In this document: in pieces, positions 15,136-24,555 of the stretch
Layout: the number at the start of each line of letters is the position of its first letter
How positions within the stretch are numbered: the stretch's first letter is position 1
NCBI RefSeq assembly: GCF_900589395.1
Contig: NZ_UUIS01000008.1
Coordinates: forward strand, 17,017-81,016
Source: Pseudomonas viridiflava
Lineage (GTDB): Bacteria > Pseudomonadota > Gammaproteobacteria > Pseudomonadales > Pseudomonadaceae
Reading direction: 5' to 3'
Length of the DNA stretch: 64,000 nt
Made by a program: the position numbers and the translations under genes
The notes under the pieces: generated by a model
Database searches by the model: none
Told to the model about the DNA's origin: nothing
The model's input: the letters and a program-made list of their open reading frames with translations, nothing else

Positions 15136-18100
15136 TCAACTCTCTTCTATGTCCAGCAGCAAGGTTTCCAGTGCTTCACGGTACTCGCCCGGTTCCTGCC
15201 ACAGGCCACGTTGCTGGGCTTCGAGCAAGCGCTCGGTCATGTCGCGCAGTGCATCGGGGTTGTGCTGCTGGATAAACTCGCGGGTGTCGCCATCGAGCAG
15301 GTAGGCGTCAGCCAGCAGTTCATACTGGTGGTCGTCGATCAGTTCGGTGGTGGCATCGAAGCCAAACAGGAAGTCCACCGTGGCGGCCATTTCGAAGGCG
15401 CCTTTATAACCGTGGCGCTTGACCCCTTCGATCCATTTCGGATTGGCCGCCCGCGAGCGGATCACCCGGTTGAGTTCTTCCTTGAGGGTGCGGATTTTCG
15501 GCAGGTCCGGCTGGCTATGGTCGCCGTGGTAGCTGGCGGTCTTTTCACCGCGCAGGCTGTCGGCCGCCGCGAGCATGCCGCCCTGGAACTGGTAATAGTC
15601 GTTGGAGTCGAGCAGGTCATGCTCGCGGTTGTCCTGGTTTTGCAGCACTGCCTGTACCTTGGACAGGCGCTGGGCAAAATGCTGGCGCGCCGGGGTGCCC
15701 TCGTCCTGTGCGCCATAGGCGTAACCGCCCCAGTTCAAGTAGACCTCGGCCAGGTCTTGGCGGCTTTGCCACACGCGGCCATCGATGGCGCCCTGCACGC
15801 CGGCACCATAGGCGCCGGGCTTGGCGCCGAATACTCGCCACCCGGCCTGGCGCCGGGCCTCTTCTTCGCTGACGCCCCTGGCTTGCAGTTCCAGGCGCTC
15901 CTGGCGCACGCGGGCCGCCAGTGGATTGAGGTCGTCCGGCTCATCCAGGGCCGCCACCGCTTGCACGGCGGCGTCGAACAAGCGGATCAGGCTGGCAAAG
16001 GCGTCGCGAAAGAACCCCGACACCCGCAGGGTCACATCGACACGGGGCCGATCCAGGAGGCTCACCGGCAGGATCTCGAAATCGTCGACCCGCTGGCTGC
16101 CGGTCGCCCACACCGGGCGCACGCCCATCAGGGCCATGGCCTGGGCAATGTCATCACCGCCGGTGCGCATGGTGGCGGTGCCCCACACCGACAGGCCAAG
16201 CTGGCGCAAATGATCGCCATGATCTTGCAGGTGACGCTCCAGCAACAGGCTGGTCGAATGAAAACCGATGCGCCAGGCTGTGGGGGTCGGCAGGTTGCGC
16301 ACATCGACGCTGAAAAAATTACGCCCGGTGGGCGGCACGTCCAGCCGCCCGCGACTCGGCGCACCACTGGGGCCGGCCGGTACGAAACGCCCGGCCAGGG
16401 CATCGAGCAGGCCCTGCATCTCGGCCGGGCCACAGGCGTCCAGACGCGGCGCCACAAGCTCACGCAGGTGCTCGACGATCAGGTGCAACTCCTGATGAGC
16501 CGGTACATCGGCCAGACGATCGCCACTGATGACACGCTCGATCAACTGCGCCGCATACAGCTCCAGTCGTTCGCGGCTGTCACCCAGCGTGCGCCAGGGC
16601 TCCTGGCTCACCGCCTGCAACAGCGCCGGTTTTTCCGGGCCGCATGGCTCGGCCAGGGCACAGTCCAGCGGATCGAAGTCCAAGGCAAAGGCCTTGGCCA
16701 AGGCACGCAACAGACTCGAATGCGCCCCGCGGCCGTCCCCACGCGGGATGCGCAGCAAGGCCAGCAAGGTGTCGATGCGCAGCCGGCCGGTCGGCGACTC
16801 GCCAAACACGTGCAGGCCATCGCGAATCTGCGATTCCTTCAGGTCACACAGGTAGGTGTCCAGGCGCGGCAGCCAGACGGCGGCATCGGCGTCGGCATTG
16901 AGCGAAGCATCCAGTTGCAGTTCCTGGTCGAGCCGGCTGTCACGCACTTGCTGCAGGATTTCGCGTTGCAGCTCGCGGGCGCGGCGCGGGTCAAGCAATT
17001 GCGCTTCGTAGTACTCATCGGCCAACCGCTCCAGGTCGCGCAGCGGCCCGTAGGTTTCGGCGCGGGTCAACGGCGGCATCAGGTGGTCGATGATCACCGC
17101 CTGGGTACGGCGCTTGGCCTGGGCGCCCTCGCCCGGGTCATTGACGATAAATGGGTAGATGTTGGGCAACGGGCCGAGGATCGCGTCCGGCCAGCACGTC
17201 GCCGACAGCCCGACCCCCTTGCCCGGCAGCCATTCCAGGTTGCCGTGCTTGCCCACATGGATCACCGCCTGGGCGCCATAGGCAAAACGCAGCCAGAAGT
17301 AGAACGCCAGGTAGCCATGGGGTGGTATTAAATCGGGGTCGTGGTACACCGCACTCGGGTCGACCTGATAACCACGAGCCGGTTGGATGCCGACAAAGGT
17401 CAGGCCCAGGCGCAGGCCGGCGACCATCATGCGCCCGCCACGAAACATCGGGTCGGCTTCAGGCGCCCCCCAGCGCTGGATCACCGCCTCGCGATTGGCC
17501 TCTGGCAAGGTGGCAAACGCCGCCAGGTAGTCTTGCAGTGCCAGGCTTTGCTGGCACGGCCGCAGGTCGAGGCTGTCCAGGTCGTTGGTCACCCCGCCCA
17601 GCAGTTGCTGGATCAGCGCGGTGCCGCTGTCGGGCAGCCCCTCGACCGGATAGCCTTGCTGTTGCATGGCACGCAGGATATTCAGCGCGGCCGCCGGCGT
17701 GTCCAGCCCCACCCCATTGCCGATACGGCCGTCGCGGGTCGGGTAATTGGCCAGGATCAGGGCGATGCGCTTGTCGGCATTGTCGCGCCGCGCCAGCTCG
17801 ATCCAGTTGCGCGCCAGGTGCGCGACAAAGTCCATGCGCTCGGGCTGGGCGCGGTAGCAGACCACATCCGACTGGCTGCGCTCGCTGTGCCAGGCCAGGT
17901 CCTTGAAGCTGATCGGCCGGCTGATGATGCGCCCGTCCAGCTCCGGCAAGGCGATGTGCATGGCCAGGTCGCGGGCACCCAGGCCCAGGTCGCTGGCCTG
18001 CCAGGCCGGCTCGTTGTCCTGGGCGCAGATGGCCTGGATCACCGGGACATCGCGCCGGAACGGCCGCAAGTGCGGCGTTTCAGGGCTCGATTGGGCAAAG

Positions 18101-18900
18101 CCTGTGGTGTTGAGAATCAACGCGGCATTGGCCTCGTCCAGCCAGTCTTCGACGGCCGTCAGGCAGCCGGCTTCCTTGAGGCTGGCCACGGCGATCGGCA
18201 GCGGGTTGAGGCCCTGGGCCTGCAAGCGCTGGCAGAACACGTCGATGAACGAGGTGTTGGCCGCCTGCAGGTGCGAGCGGTAGAACAGCAAGGCCGCGAC
18301 CGGTGCGTCGGCGGCCCAGTCGGCTTGCCAATCGGCCAGTTGCGCCCGGGTCTTGTGCGGGTGGTAGATGACGGTACGTGGCAGGGCCTGGGGCGCTTGC
18401 CAGGCGTAGTCGCGCCCCAGCCACTGGCTGGCCATGCAGTTGAACAGGTTCAGGGCATTGTCCAGCCCGCCCTGACGTAAAAACTGCCAGAGCCGCTCGC
18501 CCTCGGCGGCCGGCACCGTGCTGAAATCGGATAATTCCGGGTCCGGTCGATCGCAGCCCGGCACCAGGATCACCTGCACACCACGTGCCGCCAGCTCCAG
18601 CAGGCGCTGCACGCCGTAGCGCCAGTAGCCGATGCCGCCGTGCAGCGAGAGCAGGATGACCCGCGCATGCTGCAGCACTTCTTCGACATACAGGTCGACG
18701 GATGCGTGATTCTGCACCTGCATCGGGTTGGCCAGGCGCAGGCTCGGGTAGTCGTCCGGCAATTGCTGCGCAGCCTCGGCCAGCAAGGCCAGGCTGGAGT
18801 CGCCGCTGCAGAGAATCACCAGCTCGGCAGGGGTCTGCCCCAGGTCGGCGATGCTGTCGTCCGGTACGAAACCACCGGGCTGGGTTCTCAGCAGGTGCAT
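15136..18900 (-). CDS. cobN: Cobaltochelatase subunit CobN
   Basis: 1254-residue catalytic subunit of the aerobic-type cobaltochelatase, which inserts Co2+ into hydrogenobyrinic acid a,c-diamide with ATP hydrolysed by the AAA+ partners. Full length for the CobN/ChlH/BchH family; typical segments include LSLHGGIGYWRYGV near 105, GTALIQQLLGGVTNDLD, and VIHVGKHGNLEWLPGKGVGL in the middle, and the C-terminal block around DDIAQAMALMGVRPVWATGS. It starts three bases after the cobW stop and ends three bases before the AAA+ gene, so cobW, cobN and the chelatase subunits form one riboswitch-controlled transcript. Confidence 0.97.
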   Translation of the reverse strand: MHLLRTQPGGFVPDDSIADLGQTPAELVILCSGDSSLALLAEAAQQLPDDYPSLRLANPMQVQNHASVDLYVEEVLQHARVILLSLHGGIGYWRYGVQRLLELAARGVQVILVPGCDRPDPELSDFSTVPAAEGERLWQFLRQGGLDNALNLFNCMASQWLGRDYAWQAPQALPRTVIYHPHKTRAQLADWQADWAADAPVAALLFYRSHLQAANTSFIDVFCQRLQAQGLNPLPIAVASLKEAGCLTAVEDWLDEANAALILNTTGFAQSSPETPHLRPFRRDVPVIQAICAQDNEPAWQASDLGLGARDLAMHIALPELDGRIISRPISFKDLAWHSERSQSDVVCYRAQPERMDFVAHLARNWIELARRDNADKRIALILANYPTRDGRIGNGVGLDTPAAALNILRAMQQQGYPVEGLPDSGTALIQQLLGGVTNDLDSLDLRPCQQSLALQDYLAAFATLPEANREAVIQRWGAPEADPMFRGGRMMVAGLRLGLTFVGIQPARGYQVDPSAVYHDPDLIPPHGYLAFYFWLRFAYGAQAVIHVGKHGNLEWLPGKGVGLSATCWPDAILGPLPNIYPFIVNDPGEGAQAKRRTQAVIIDHLMPPLTRAETYGPLRDLERLADEYYEAQLLDPRRARELQREILQQVRDSRLDQELQLDASLNADADAAVWLPRLDTYLCDLKESQIRDGLHVFGESPTGRLRIDTLLALLRIPRGDGRGAHSSLLRALAKAFALDFDPLDCALAEPCGPEKPALLQAVSQEPWRTLGDSRERLELYAAQLIERVISGDRLADVPAHQELHLIVEHLRELVAPRLDACGPAEMQGLLDALAGRFVPAGPSGAPSRGRLDVPPTGRNFFSVDVRNLPTPTAWRIGFHSTSLLLERHLQDHGDHLRQLGLSVWGTATMRTGGDDIAQAMALMGVRPVWATGSQRVDDFEILPVSLLDRPRVDVTLRVSGFFRDAFASLIRLFDAAVQAVAALDEPDDLNPLAARVRQERLELQARGVSEEEARRQAGWRVFGAKPGAYGAGVQGAIDGRVWQSRQDLAEVYLNWGGYAYGAQDEGTPARQHFAQRLSKVQAVLQNQDNREHDLLDSNDYYQFQGGMLAAADSLRGEKTASYHGDHSQPDLPKIRTLKEELNRVIRSRAANPKWIEGVKRHGYKGAFEMAATVDFLFGFDATTELIDDHQYELLADAYLLDGDTREFIQQHNPDALRDMTERLLEAQQRGLWQEPGEYREALETLLLDIEES

Positions 18901-18903
18901 GGC

Positions 18904-19968
18904 TTAGCCCACCAGCGCTGCGTGCAGGCGCGCCTCAAGCACGGCGGCATCCAGTTCCTGGCCGATCAGCACCAGTTGCGTGGCGCGCTCTTCGTCGGCG
19001 CGCCAGGCGCGGTCGAAATGCTTGTCGAAGCGGGTGCCGACGCCTTGCACCAGCAGGCGCATCGGCTTGCCGGGGATGGCCACGAAGCCCTTGACTCGCA
19101 GGATGCCGTGCTCGACCACCAGTTGCGTCAGGGCCGCGAGCAGGCGTGCTTCTTCAGCCTCGGGCAGCTTGATCGAGATCGAGTCGAAGGCGTCGTGATC
19201 GTGGTCGTCGTGGTCATCACCTTCGTGATGATCATGGTGGGTCTTGCGCCCGTCGATATGCAGCTCGGACTCGGCGCCGACACCCAGCAGCACGCTCAAT
19301 GGCAAGCGGCCGTTACTGGCTTCGATGACCTTGACCGCCGGCGGCAGCTCTTCGGCGACTTCGGCGCGCACGGCGGCCAGGCCTTCGGCGTCGATCATGT
19401 CGGCCTTGTTGAGGATCACCAGGTCAGCGCTGGCCAACTGGTCGGCGAACAGCTCGTGCAGGGGGGATTCGTGATCCAGGTTCGGGTCCAGCTTGCGCTG
19501 CGCGTCGACCTGTTCGGGGTAGGCGGCGAAGGTGCCGGCCCTGACCGCCGGGCTGTCAACCACGGTAATCACGGCATCGACGGTGCAGGCGGTGCGGATT
19601 TCCGGCCACTGGAAGGCCTGCACCAGCGGCTTGGGCAAGGCCAGGCCGCTGGTTTCGATCAGAATGTGGTCCAGGTCGCCACGGCGCTCGACCAGCTCGC
19701 GCATCACCGGGAAAAACTCTTCCTGCACGGTGCAGCACAGGCAGCCGTTGGCCAGCTCGAAGATGCGGCCGTTGGCTTCTTCTTCGGTGCAGCCGATGGT
19801 GCATTGCTTGAGAATTTCGCCATCGATGCCCAGTTCGCCGAATTCGTTGACGATTACCGCGATGCGCCGGCCTTCGGCGTTATCGAGCATGTGGCGCAGC
19901 AAGGTGGTTTTGCCCGAGCCCAGAAAGCCGGTGACGATGGTGACGGGAAGCTTGGCCTGCGTTTTCAT
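18904..19968 (-). CDS. cobW: Cobalamin biosynthesis GTPase CobW
   Basis: 354-residue G3E-family GTPase thought to deliver cobalt to the chelatase. Visible are the P-loop GFLGSGKTTLL, the metal-binding CxCC in NGCLCC, the guanine motif NKAD, and a histidine/aspartate-rich loop (HHDHHEGDDHDDHDHD) that should bind metal. I start at the ATG at 19968, preceded by AAGGG; the frame stays open another 140 bases, but that part is the riboswitch. First gene of the leftward cobalamin operon. Confidence 0.96.
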   Translation of the reverse strand: MKTQAKLPVTIVTGFLGSGKTTLLRHMLDNAEGRRIAVIVNEFGELGIDGEILKQCTIGCTEEEANGRIFELANGCLCCTVQEEFFPVMRELVERRGDLDHILIETSGLALPKPLVQAFQWPEIRTACTVDAVITVVDSPAVRAGTFAAYPEQVDAQRKLDPNLDHESPLHELFADQLASADLVILNKADMIDAEGLAAVRAEVAEELPPAVKVIEASNGRLPLSVLLGVGAESELHIDGRKTHHDHHEGDDHDDHDHDAFDSISIKLPEAEEARLLAALTQLVVEHGILRVKGFVAIPGKPMRLLVQGVGTRFDKHFDRAWRADEERATQLVLIGQELDAAVLEARLHAALVG

Positions 19969-20075
19969 CGGATGCCCTTTGGTGATACGGCGGGCAAACA
20001 GGACGACAGCCGCGCGCCAGGCGCACAGTGCGAATCGCCACCGGATCACCCCGCCCGGTTGTAGTGAGAATTCGG

Positions 20076-20262
20076 TTGAGGCAGGTCTCCTGGCTGGCGG
20101 CGTGGCCATGGCCTGCTGGCCAGGCCGTTCGTCGCGCCTTCCCGCCCAGGGCAGTGGCTGTGCGACGAACAGGACCGTTTACAGTTGCGGGGGCAGCTAC
20201 GGCTCGACCGTATTCCCGTCTTAGCCTTGCGCCATGTGCGCAAGGAACCTCAAACCGGCAAG
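20076..20262 (-). promoter_or_regulatory. Cobalamin riboswitch upstream of cobW
   Basis: Read on the minus strand, the leader contains the conserved B12 elements in order: a 5' stem, GCTGCCCCCGCAACTGTAA, the B12-box-like CAGCCACTG followed by GGGCGGGAAGGCG, and the closing GCCAGGAGACCTGCC. It lies about 110 bases upstream of cobW, and adenosylcobalamin binding is expected to repress the operon. Confidence 0.92.
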
Positions 20263-20333
20263 GCTACGCAGTGGCCGCGTACGGGTCAATGATTGACGTC
20301 ATGCAGCGTGCGTGATCTGCTACACACCTTGTT

Positions 20334-20525
20334 ACGGGTGCCCTTCACAGGGTGAAACGGGAAACCGGTGCTGTCGTCTGCCTGCCAATGGGCTGACACA
20401 AAGTCCGGTGCTGCCCCCGCAACGGTAAGCGAGCGAAGGGTCTATCCACTGTGCCACGGCATGGGAAGGCGATCCTTGCATGATGTCCTGAACGTCCCTC
20501 GCCAGCCCGGAGACCGGCCCGCTAT
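20334..20525 (+). promoter_or_regulatory. Cobalamin riboswitch upstream of cbtB
   Basis: On the plus strand: GTGAAACGGGAAACCGGTG, GGTGCTGCCCCCGCAACGG followed by TAAGCGAGCG, the B12 box in TGTGCCACGGCATGGGAAGG, and the closing CCAGCCCGGAGACCGGCC. The order and spacing match the cobalamin class. It ends about 110 bases before cbtB and is divergent from the cobW riboswitch, with only about 70 bases between them for two promoters. Confidence 0.93.
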
Positions 20526-20634
20526 CTATTTCTCTGACAACCCCGCGGTGGGCGGGCGCAGTCGATACGGGCCGATGTTCGTCGCCCCGCGTCCATGCGC
20601 CTGCCTGCCCTTTTGAAAACAAGAGGCAAGCCGT

Positions 20635-20820
20635 ATGTCGATCATCAGCAGCAGCCACCCCGCCGCCACCCCCACCACGCTCAGCCAGCGCCTGACGGCC
20701 GCCATCGGCGCGGTATTGCTCGGTTGCAGCCTGGTGTATTTCGCCGGCTTCTCGCACATCGACGCGGTGCACAATGCCGCCCACGACACCCGGCACAGCG
20801 CCGCCTTTCCTTGCCATTGA
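20635..20820 (+). CDS. cbtB: Cobalt transporter small subunit CbtB
   Basis: 61-residue protein with one membrane helix (about 21-42, AAIGAVLLGCSLVYFAGF) and the histidine-rich C-terminus typical of CbtB (HIDAVHNAAHDTRH and the terminal FPCH). With CbtA it forms a B12-riboswitch-controlled cobalt uptake system. It lies ten bases before cbtA, directly after the riboswitch. The family is defined mainly by co-occurrence, size and the terminal histidines, all of which match. Confidence 0.93.
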   Translation: MSIISSSHPAATPTTLSQRLTAAIGAVLLGCSLVYFAGFSHIDAVHNAAHDTRHSAAFPCH

Positions 20821-20829
20821 GGCCTGACC

Positions 20830-21531
20830 ATGTTCAAGCGAATTGTGCAGACCGCAGGTTTCAGCGGCCTGCTGGCCGCCCTGCTGCTGACCCTGGTGCA
20901 GAGCCTGTGGCTGACGCCGCTGATTCTTGAAGCGGAAACCTTCGAGCAGGCACCGGCCACCCAGGAACACACCCATGAACCGGGCGCTGCCGCCCATGTG
21001 CATGCGCACGACGACGAGGCCTGGGCACCGGCCGATGGCTGGCAGCGCTTGCTGTCGACCACCGGTGGCAATATGGTGGTGGCCGTGGGCTTTGCCCTGA
21101 TGCTGGCAGGGCTCTACACCTTGCGTGCGCCAGGCAGCACGCTGCAGGGCCTGCTCTGGGGACTGGCCGGGTTTGCGGTGTTTGTCCTGGCGCCTACCCT
21201 GGGGCTGCCTCCCGAATTGCCGGGGACGGCAGCGGCCGAACTGGGCCTGCGCCAGAACTGGTGGATTTCCACCGCCGCCGCCACTGCTGCGGGCCTGGCC
21301 CTGATCGTGTTCGGCCGCGGCGCCTTGCTCAAGCTGCTGGGTGTGGCCGTACTGGTGGTGCCGCATGTGATCGGCGCACCACAGCCGGAGCAGCATTCAA
21401 GCCTGGCACCCCAAGCGCTGGAATCGCAGTTCATCGTCGCCTCCCTGGTCACCAATGCGCTGTTCTGGGCTGCCCTGGGGGCCATCAGCGCCTGGCTGTT
21501 CCGCCGCAGCCAACATGCTGGCCAGTACTGA
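20830..21531 (+). CDS. cbtA: Cobalt transporter CbtA
   Basis: 233-residue inner-membrane protein with about five or six hydrophobic segments. After the first helix comes a His/Glu-rich loop (EHTHEPGAAAHVHAHDDE), plausibly a cobalt-binding site, then GWQRLLSTTGGNMVVAVGFA as in CbtA proteins. It supplies cobalt for the chelatase encoded by the divergent operon. Its C-terminus overlaps the start of cobE. Confidence 0.94.
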   Translation: MFKRIVQTAGFSGLLAALLLTLVQSLWLTPLILEAETFEQAPATQEHTHEPGAAAHVHAHDDEAWAPADGWQRLLSTTGGNMVVAVGFALMLAGLYTLRAPGSTLQGLLWGLAGFAVFVLAPTLGLPPELPGTAAAELGLRQNWWISTAAATAAGLALIVFGRGALLKLLGVAVLVVPHVIGAPQPEQHSSLAPQALESQFIVASLVTNALFWAALGAISAWLFRRSQHAGQY

Positions 21532-21940
21532 CCGGCCGTGGCTGGCCCTGGGCCTGGGTTGCCGCCACGGCTGCCCGGCCGAGGTGCTGCTGGCGTTGAT
21601 CGCCCAGAGCCTGCGCGACCACGGCGTGGACATCGGCGCGGTCAGTGCGCTGGCGTCCATCGACAGCAAATGCGACGAGCCGGGCTTGTGGCGGGTGGCC
21701 GAACAGCTCGGCCTGCCGCTGGTGTTTTTCAGTGCAGCACAGCTACGGGCGCATGAAAGCCAGTTGACCCACCGTTCGGCGCGGGCCTTCGAGCATACCG
21801 GGTGTCATGGCGTTGCCGAGAGTGCCGCCCTGGCGCTGGCCGGCCAGATGAGTGGCAAGCCCGCCTGGCTGCGCATCACCTACCGAAAAAACCATCAAGC
21901 CACATTGGCCTTGGCAAGCAGCCCCGAGGCGGGCGGATAA
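21515..21940 (+). CDS. cobE: Cobalamin biosynthesis protein CobE (CbiG C-terminal-like)
   Basis: 141-residue protein beginning LALGLGCRHGCPAEVLLALI, the hallmark of the CobE/CbiG C-terminal domain. The second half contains SQLTHRSARAFEHTGCHGVAE. CobE is needed in the aerobic cobalamin pathway around the precorrin methylation/ring-contraction steps, but its exact reaction is not settled. I use the ATG at 21515, overlapping the end of cbtA by 17 bases, as the first codon before the conserved block. Confidence 0.9.
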   Translation: MLASTDRPWLALGLGCRHGCPAEVLLALIAQSLRDHGVDIGAVSALASIDSKCDEPGLWRVAEQLGLPLVFFSAAQLRAHESQLTHRSARAFEHTGCHGVAESAALALAGQMSGKPAWLRITYRKNHQATLALASSPEAGG

Positions 21941-21985
21941 TGCCGGCTTTGTGCGACCTTCTTTTCACACGTGCTGGAGTGTTCA

Positions 21986-22735
21986 TTGACTGTCTATTTC
22001 ATCGGTGCCGGCCCCGGCGATCCCGAGTTGATCACCGTCAAGGGCCAGCGCCTGATTCGCAGCTGCCCGGTCATCATCTATGCCGGCTCGCTGGTCCCCC
22101 TGGCCGTGCTAGAGGGCCATAGCGCCCGGCAAGTGGTCAACAGCGCCGAGTTACACCTGGAACAGATCATTGCCTTGATGAAATCGGCTCATGCACAAGG
22201 CCAGGATGTGGCCCGGGTGCATTCCGGCGACCCGAGCCTGTACGGGGCGATCGGCGAGCAGATTCGCTGCCTGCGCGAACTGGAAATTCCCTTCCAGATC
22301 ATTCCCGGTGTCACCGCCACAGCCGCTTGTGCGGCGCTGCTGGAAAGCGAGCTGACCCTGCCGGACGTGGCCCAGAGCGTCATCCTGACCCGCTTTGCCG
22401 ACAGCAGCCCCATGCCGGCCGGTGAAGCCCTGGGTGACCTGGCACGGCATGGCACGACCATGGCCATTCATCTGGGGGTCAAGCATATCGGGGCGATCGT
22501 GGCCGAGCTGTTGCCACATTACGGGGCCGACTGCCCGATTGCCGTGGTGCATCGCGCCAGCTGGCCGGACCAGGACTGGGTGCTGGGCACGCTGGCCGAC
22601 ATCGAAGACAAGGTAAAGGCCAAGGGTTTCAGGCGCACGGCGCTGATTCTGGTCGGACGGGTACTGGCGACGGACACGTTTGCCGAGTCATCGCTGTATC
22701 GGGCGGGGCATGCGCATTTGTACAGGCCAGTGTAG
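21986..22735 (+). CDS. cobM: Precorrin-4 C11-methyltransferase CobM
   Basis: 249-residue SAM-dependent methyltransferase of the corrin pathway, methylating C-11 of precorrin-4. The N-terminus TVYFIGAGPGDPELITVKG and the motifs VHSGDPSLYGAIGEQ and IPGVTATAACAALL are diagnostic. The start is the TTG at 21986, six bases after GGAG, giving the usual N-terminus; a GTG at 21971 is less likely. The final TAG is the TAG in the outer edge of a repeat element. Last gene of the rightward riboswitch operon. Confidence 0.95.
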   Translation: MTVYFIGAGPGDPELITVKGQRLIRSCPVIIYAGSLVPLAVLEGHSARQVVNSAELHLEQIIALMKSAHAQGQDVARVHSGDPSLYGAIGEQIRCLRELEIPFQIIPGVTATAACAALLESELTLPDVAQSVILTRFADSSPMPAGEALGDLARHGTTMAIHLGVKHIGAIVAELLPHYGADCPIAVVHRASWPDQDWVLGTLADIEDKVKAKGFRRTALILVGRVLATDTFAESSLYRAGHAHLYRPV

Positions 22736-22823
22736 GAGCGCGCTTGCCCGCGACCGAGTGCGCAGCGCTCGCAAAAATCTCGAAAACACCACAACTTTAC
22801 GACTGCTGCGCAGCCGGTCGCGG
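22731..22823. repeat. REP-type element, copy 3, right arm degraded
   Basis: The left arm (22731-22756) is identical to the 26-base arm of copy 2, and the interior is similar. The right arm matches only for CGGTCGCGG (22815-22823) and then diverges, so the hairpin is broken. The left arm provides the cobM stop codon. Confidence 0.75.
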
Positions 22824-22869
22824 TGGTCCGGCATTCCGGCAGAGCGCGACCAGGGAGTGCGCGAGTTGA

Positions 22870-23463
22870 TCAGTAGTAGGCGTTTTCTTTCTGGGTATGG
22901 TCGGTCACGTCACGCACGCCGTGCAGCTCGGGGATGCGCTCGAGCAGGGTGCGCTCGATGCCTTCCTTGAGCGTCACGTCGGCCTGGCCGCAGCCCTGGC
23001 AGCCGCCGCCGAACTGCAGGACGGCAATGCTCTGCTCGCCCTCCTCGACCACGTCGATCAGGCTGACCTGACCGCCGTGGCTGGCAAGCCCGGGGTTGAT
23101 CTCGGTTTGCAGGTAATAGTTGATGCGCTCGTTGATCGGGCTGTCGGCATTGACCGTCGGCACCTTGGCGTTGGGGGCCTTGATGGTCAACTGGCCGCCC
23201 ATGCGGTCGGTGGCGTAGTCGACCACGGCATCGTCCAGGAAGGCCTCGCTGAAGCCGTCGATCCAGGCCGTGAAACGCGCAAGGCCGATGGCTTTGTCTT
23301 CAGGCTTTTCTTCACCCGGCTTGCAATAGGCAATGCAGGTTTCAGCGTATTGGGTACCGGGCTGGGTAATGAAGACCCGGATGCCGATGCCTGGGGTGTT
23401 CTGCTTTTCCAGCAGATCGGCCAGGTAGTCGTGGGCAGCATCGGTAATGGTGATAGCGGTCAT
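22870..23463 (-). CDS. nfuA: Fe/S biogenesis protein NfuA
   Basis: 197-residue iron-sulfur carrier. The N-terminal two thirds are a degenerate A-type scaffold domain ([19 protein letters not shown] onward); the C-terminal Nfu domain has the cluster-binding [10 protein letters not shown]. NfuA holds a 4Fe-4S cluster at a dimer interface and delivers it to client enzymes, especially under oxidative stress or iron limitation. The start at 23463 follows a GAGGAAAT-type ribosome site. Monocistronic, convergent with the cobM operon. Confidence 0.96.
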   Translation of the reverse strand: MTAITITDAAHDYLADLLEKQNTPGIGIRVFITQPGTQYAETCIAYCKPGEEKPEDKAIGLARFTAWIDGFSEAFLDDAVVDYATDRMGGQLTIKAPNAKVPTVNADSPINERINYYLQTEINPGLASHGGQVSLIDVVEEGEQSIAVLQFGGGCQGCGQADVTLKEGIERTLLERIPELHGVRDVTDHTQKENAYY

Positions 23464-23532
23464 GAAATTTCCTCGCAGACGTGCTGGCAGTTTACGCCAA
23501 TCGGTGGCGACGCACAAAACCCAGTATTTTTG

Positions 23533-24555
23533 TCAGGATAGCGCAACCGACCGGCGCGTGGCCCTGCGCGCGTCCAGCCAGCTCTTCATGCGCACGTACA
23601 CCCCCTTTTCGATCCACTCGTAGCTGATCCAGGCGCCAATGGCGATGACCGGTACACAGAAGGCAAAGACCAGATACGGATCAAGCCCGTAGCGCTGCGC
23701 TACCAACAGGCCGCCGTACAGCACCAGCACATGCAGCAGGTACACCGAATACGAACAATCGCCCAGCACCTTGAGCAGCTTGCTGCCGCGAAACAGTGGC
23801 TCCAGCGAAATGCAGCACAGCACGATCAAGGCGCTGGGCAGGCCCCAGTTGAGCAACCGTTGGCTGTTGTCCAAGTGCTGGATCAGCACCAGCGCCGCCA
23901 CGATACCGGCCAGGGGCAGCCACACCGCCTGCCGGATCCAGCCGCGCTGGTAGATCATGGCAATGGCAATGCCGAGCAGGAATTCATAAATGATGTCGTT
24001 GCCGTAAAAACGGCTGATCAGCCCCGTGCCCGCCAGCACCTCGGTGACCACGAACAGGGCGCTGGCGATGATCAGCACCCGGTGCCGGCGCTCGAACAGA
24101 AACACCAGCGAGAACAAGACGTAGAAGAGCATCTCGTAATTGAGCGTCCAGCCCACATTGAGCGTGGGGTACAGGCCATAGCCGCCGGGATTTTCCGAGG
24201 GAATGAAGGCCAGCGACAACAAAAAATTCTGCCAGCCGATTACCTGGTGCGGCAGCCAGGGCGCGGCCCACAGCAACAGCAGGCCCATGGCCAGGGTATA
24301 AAGCCAGTACGCCGGCACGATGCGAAACAGCCGGTAGGCAATGAAGCGCGAGGCGGGTATGTCGCGTTGGCAGGTGGACAGGTAAATCACCAGGCCACTG
24401 ATGACGAAAAAGATGTCGACGCCCACGGCGCCCTTGGAAACGAAAAACTCACCAATCGGCCCGCTGGCCTTGAAGTCGAAAAAGATCTGCATGAAGTGAT
24501 GGCATACCACAACCCATGCTGCAAATGCCCGCAGGGCCTGAACCGAAATCAGCAT
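23533..24555 (-). CDS. Acyltransferase family 3 membrane protein (OafA/ExoH type)
   Basis: 340-residue protein with about ten transmembrane helices. The N-terminus MLISVQALRAFAAWVVVCHH has the R-A-x-A and histidine pattern typical of acyltransferase-3 enzymes, which O-acylate polysaccharides or peptides at the inner membrane. No SGNH domain is attached. I start at 24555 after AGAGGTTCAGGA. The gene is alone, with no neighbouring polysaccharide cluster, so the acceptor is unknown. Confidence 0.88.
   Translation of the reverse strand: MLISVQALRAFAAWVVVCHHFMQIFFDFKASGPIGEFFVSKGAVGVDIFFVISGLVIYLSTCQRDIPASRFIAYRLFRIVPAYWLYTLAMGLLLLWAAPWLPHQVIGWQNFLLSLAFIPSENPGGYGLYPTLNVGWTLNYEMLFYVLFSLVFLFERRHRVLIIASALFVVTEVLAGTGLISRFYGNDIIYEFLLGIAIAMIYQRGWIRQAVWLPLAGIVAALVLIQHLDNSQRLLNWGLPSALIVLCCISLEPLFRGSKLLKVLGDCSYSVYLLHVLVLYGGLLVAQRYGLDPYLVFAFCVPVIAIGAWISYEWIEKGVYVRMKSWLDARRATRRSVALS

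Noticed and set aside
14143..17331. A 1062-codon open frame on the plus strand across cobN
   Set aside because: Antisense to cobN, low-complexity Gln/Gly/Arg/His composition; a third-position GC artefact of a high-GC genome.
19969..20109. N-terminal extension of CobW to an upstream ATG
   Set aside because: The extension is out of keeping with the family and lies over the riboswitch 3' end; the ATG at 19968 has a proper ribosome site.
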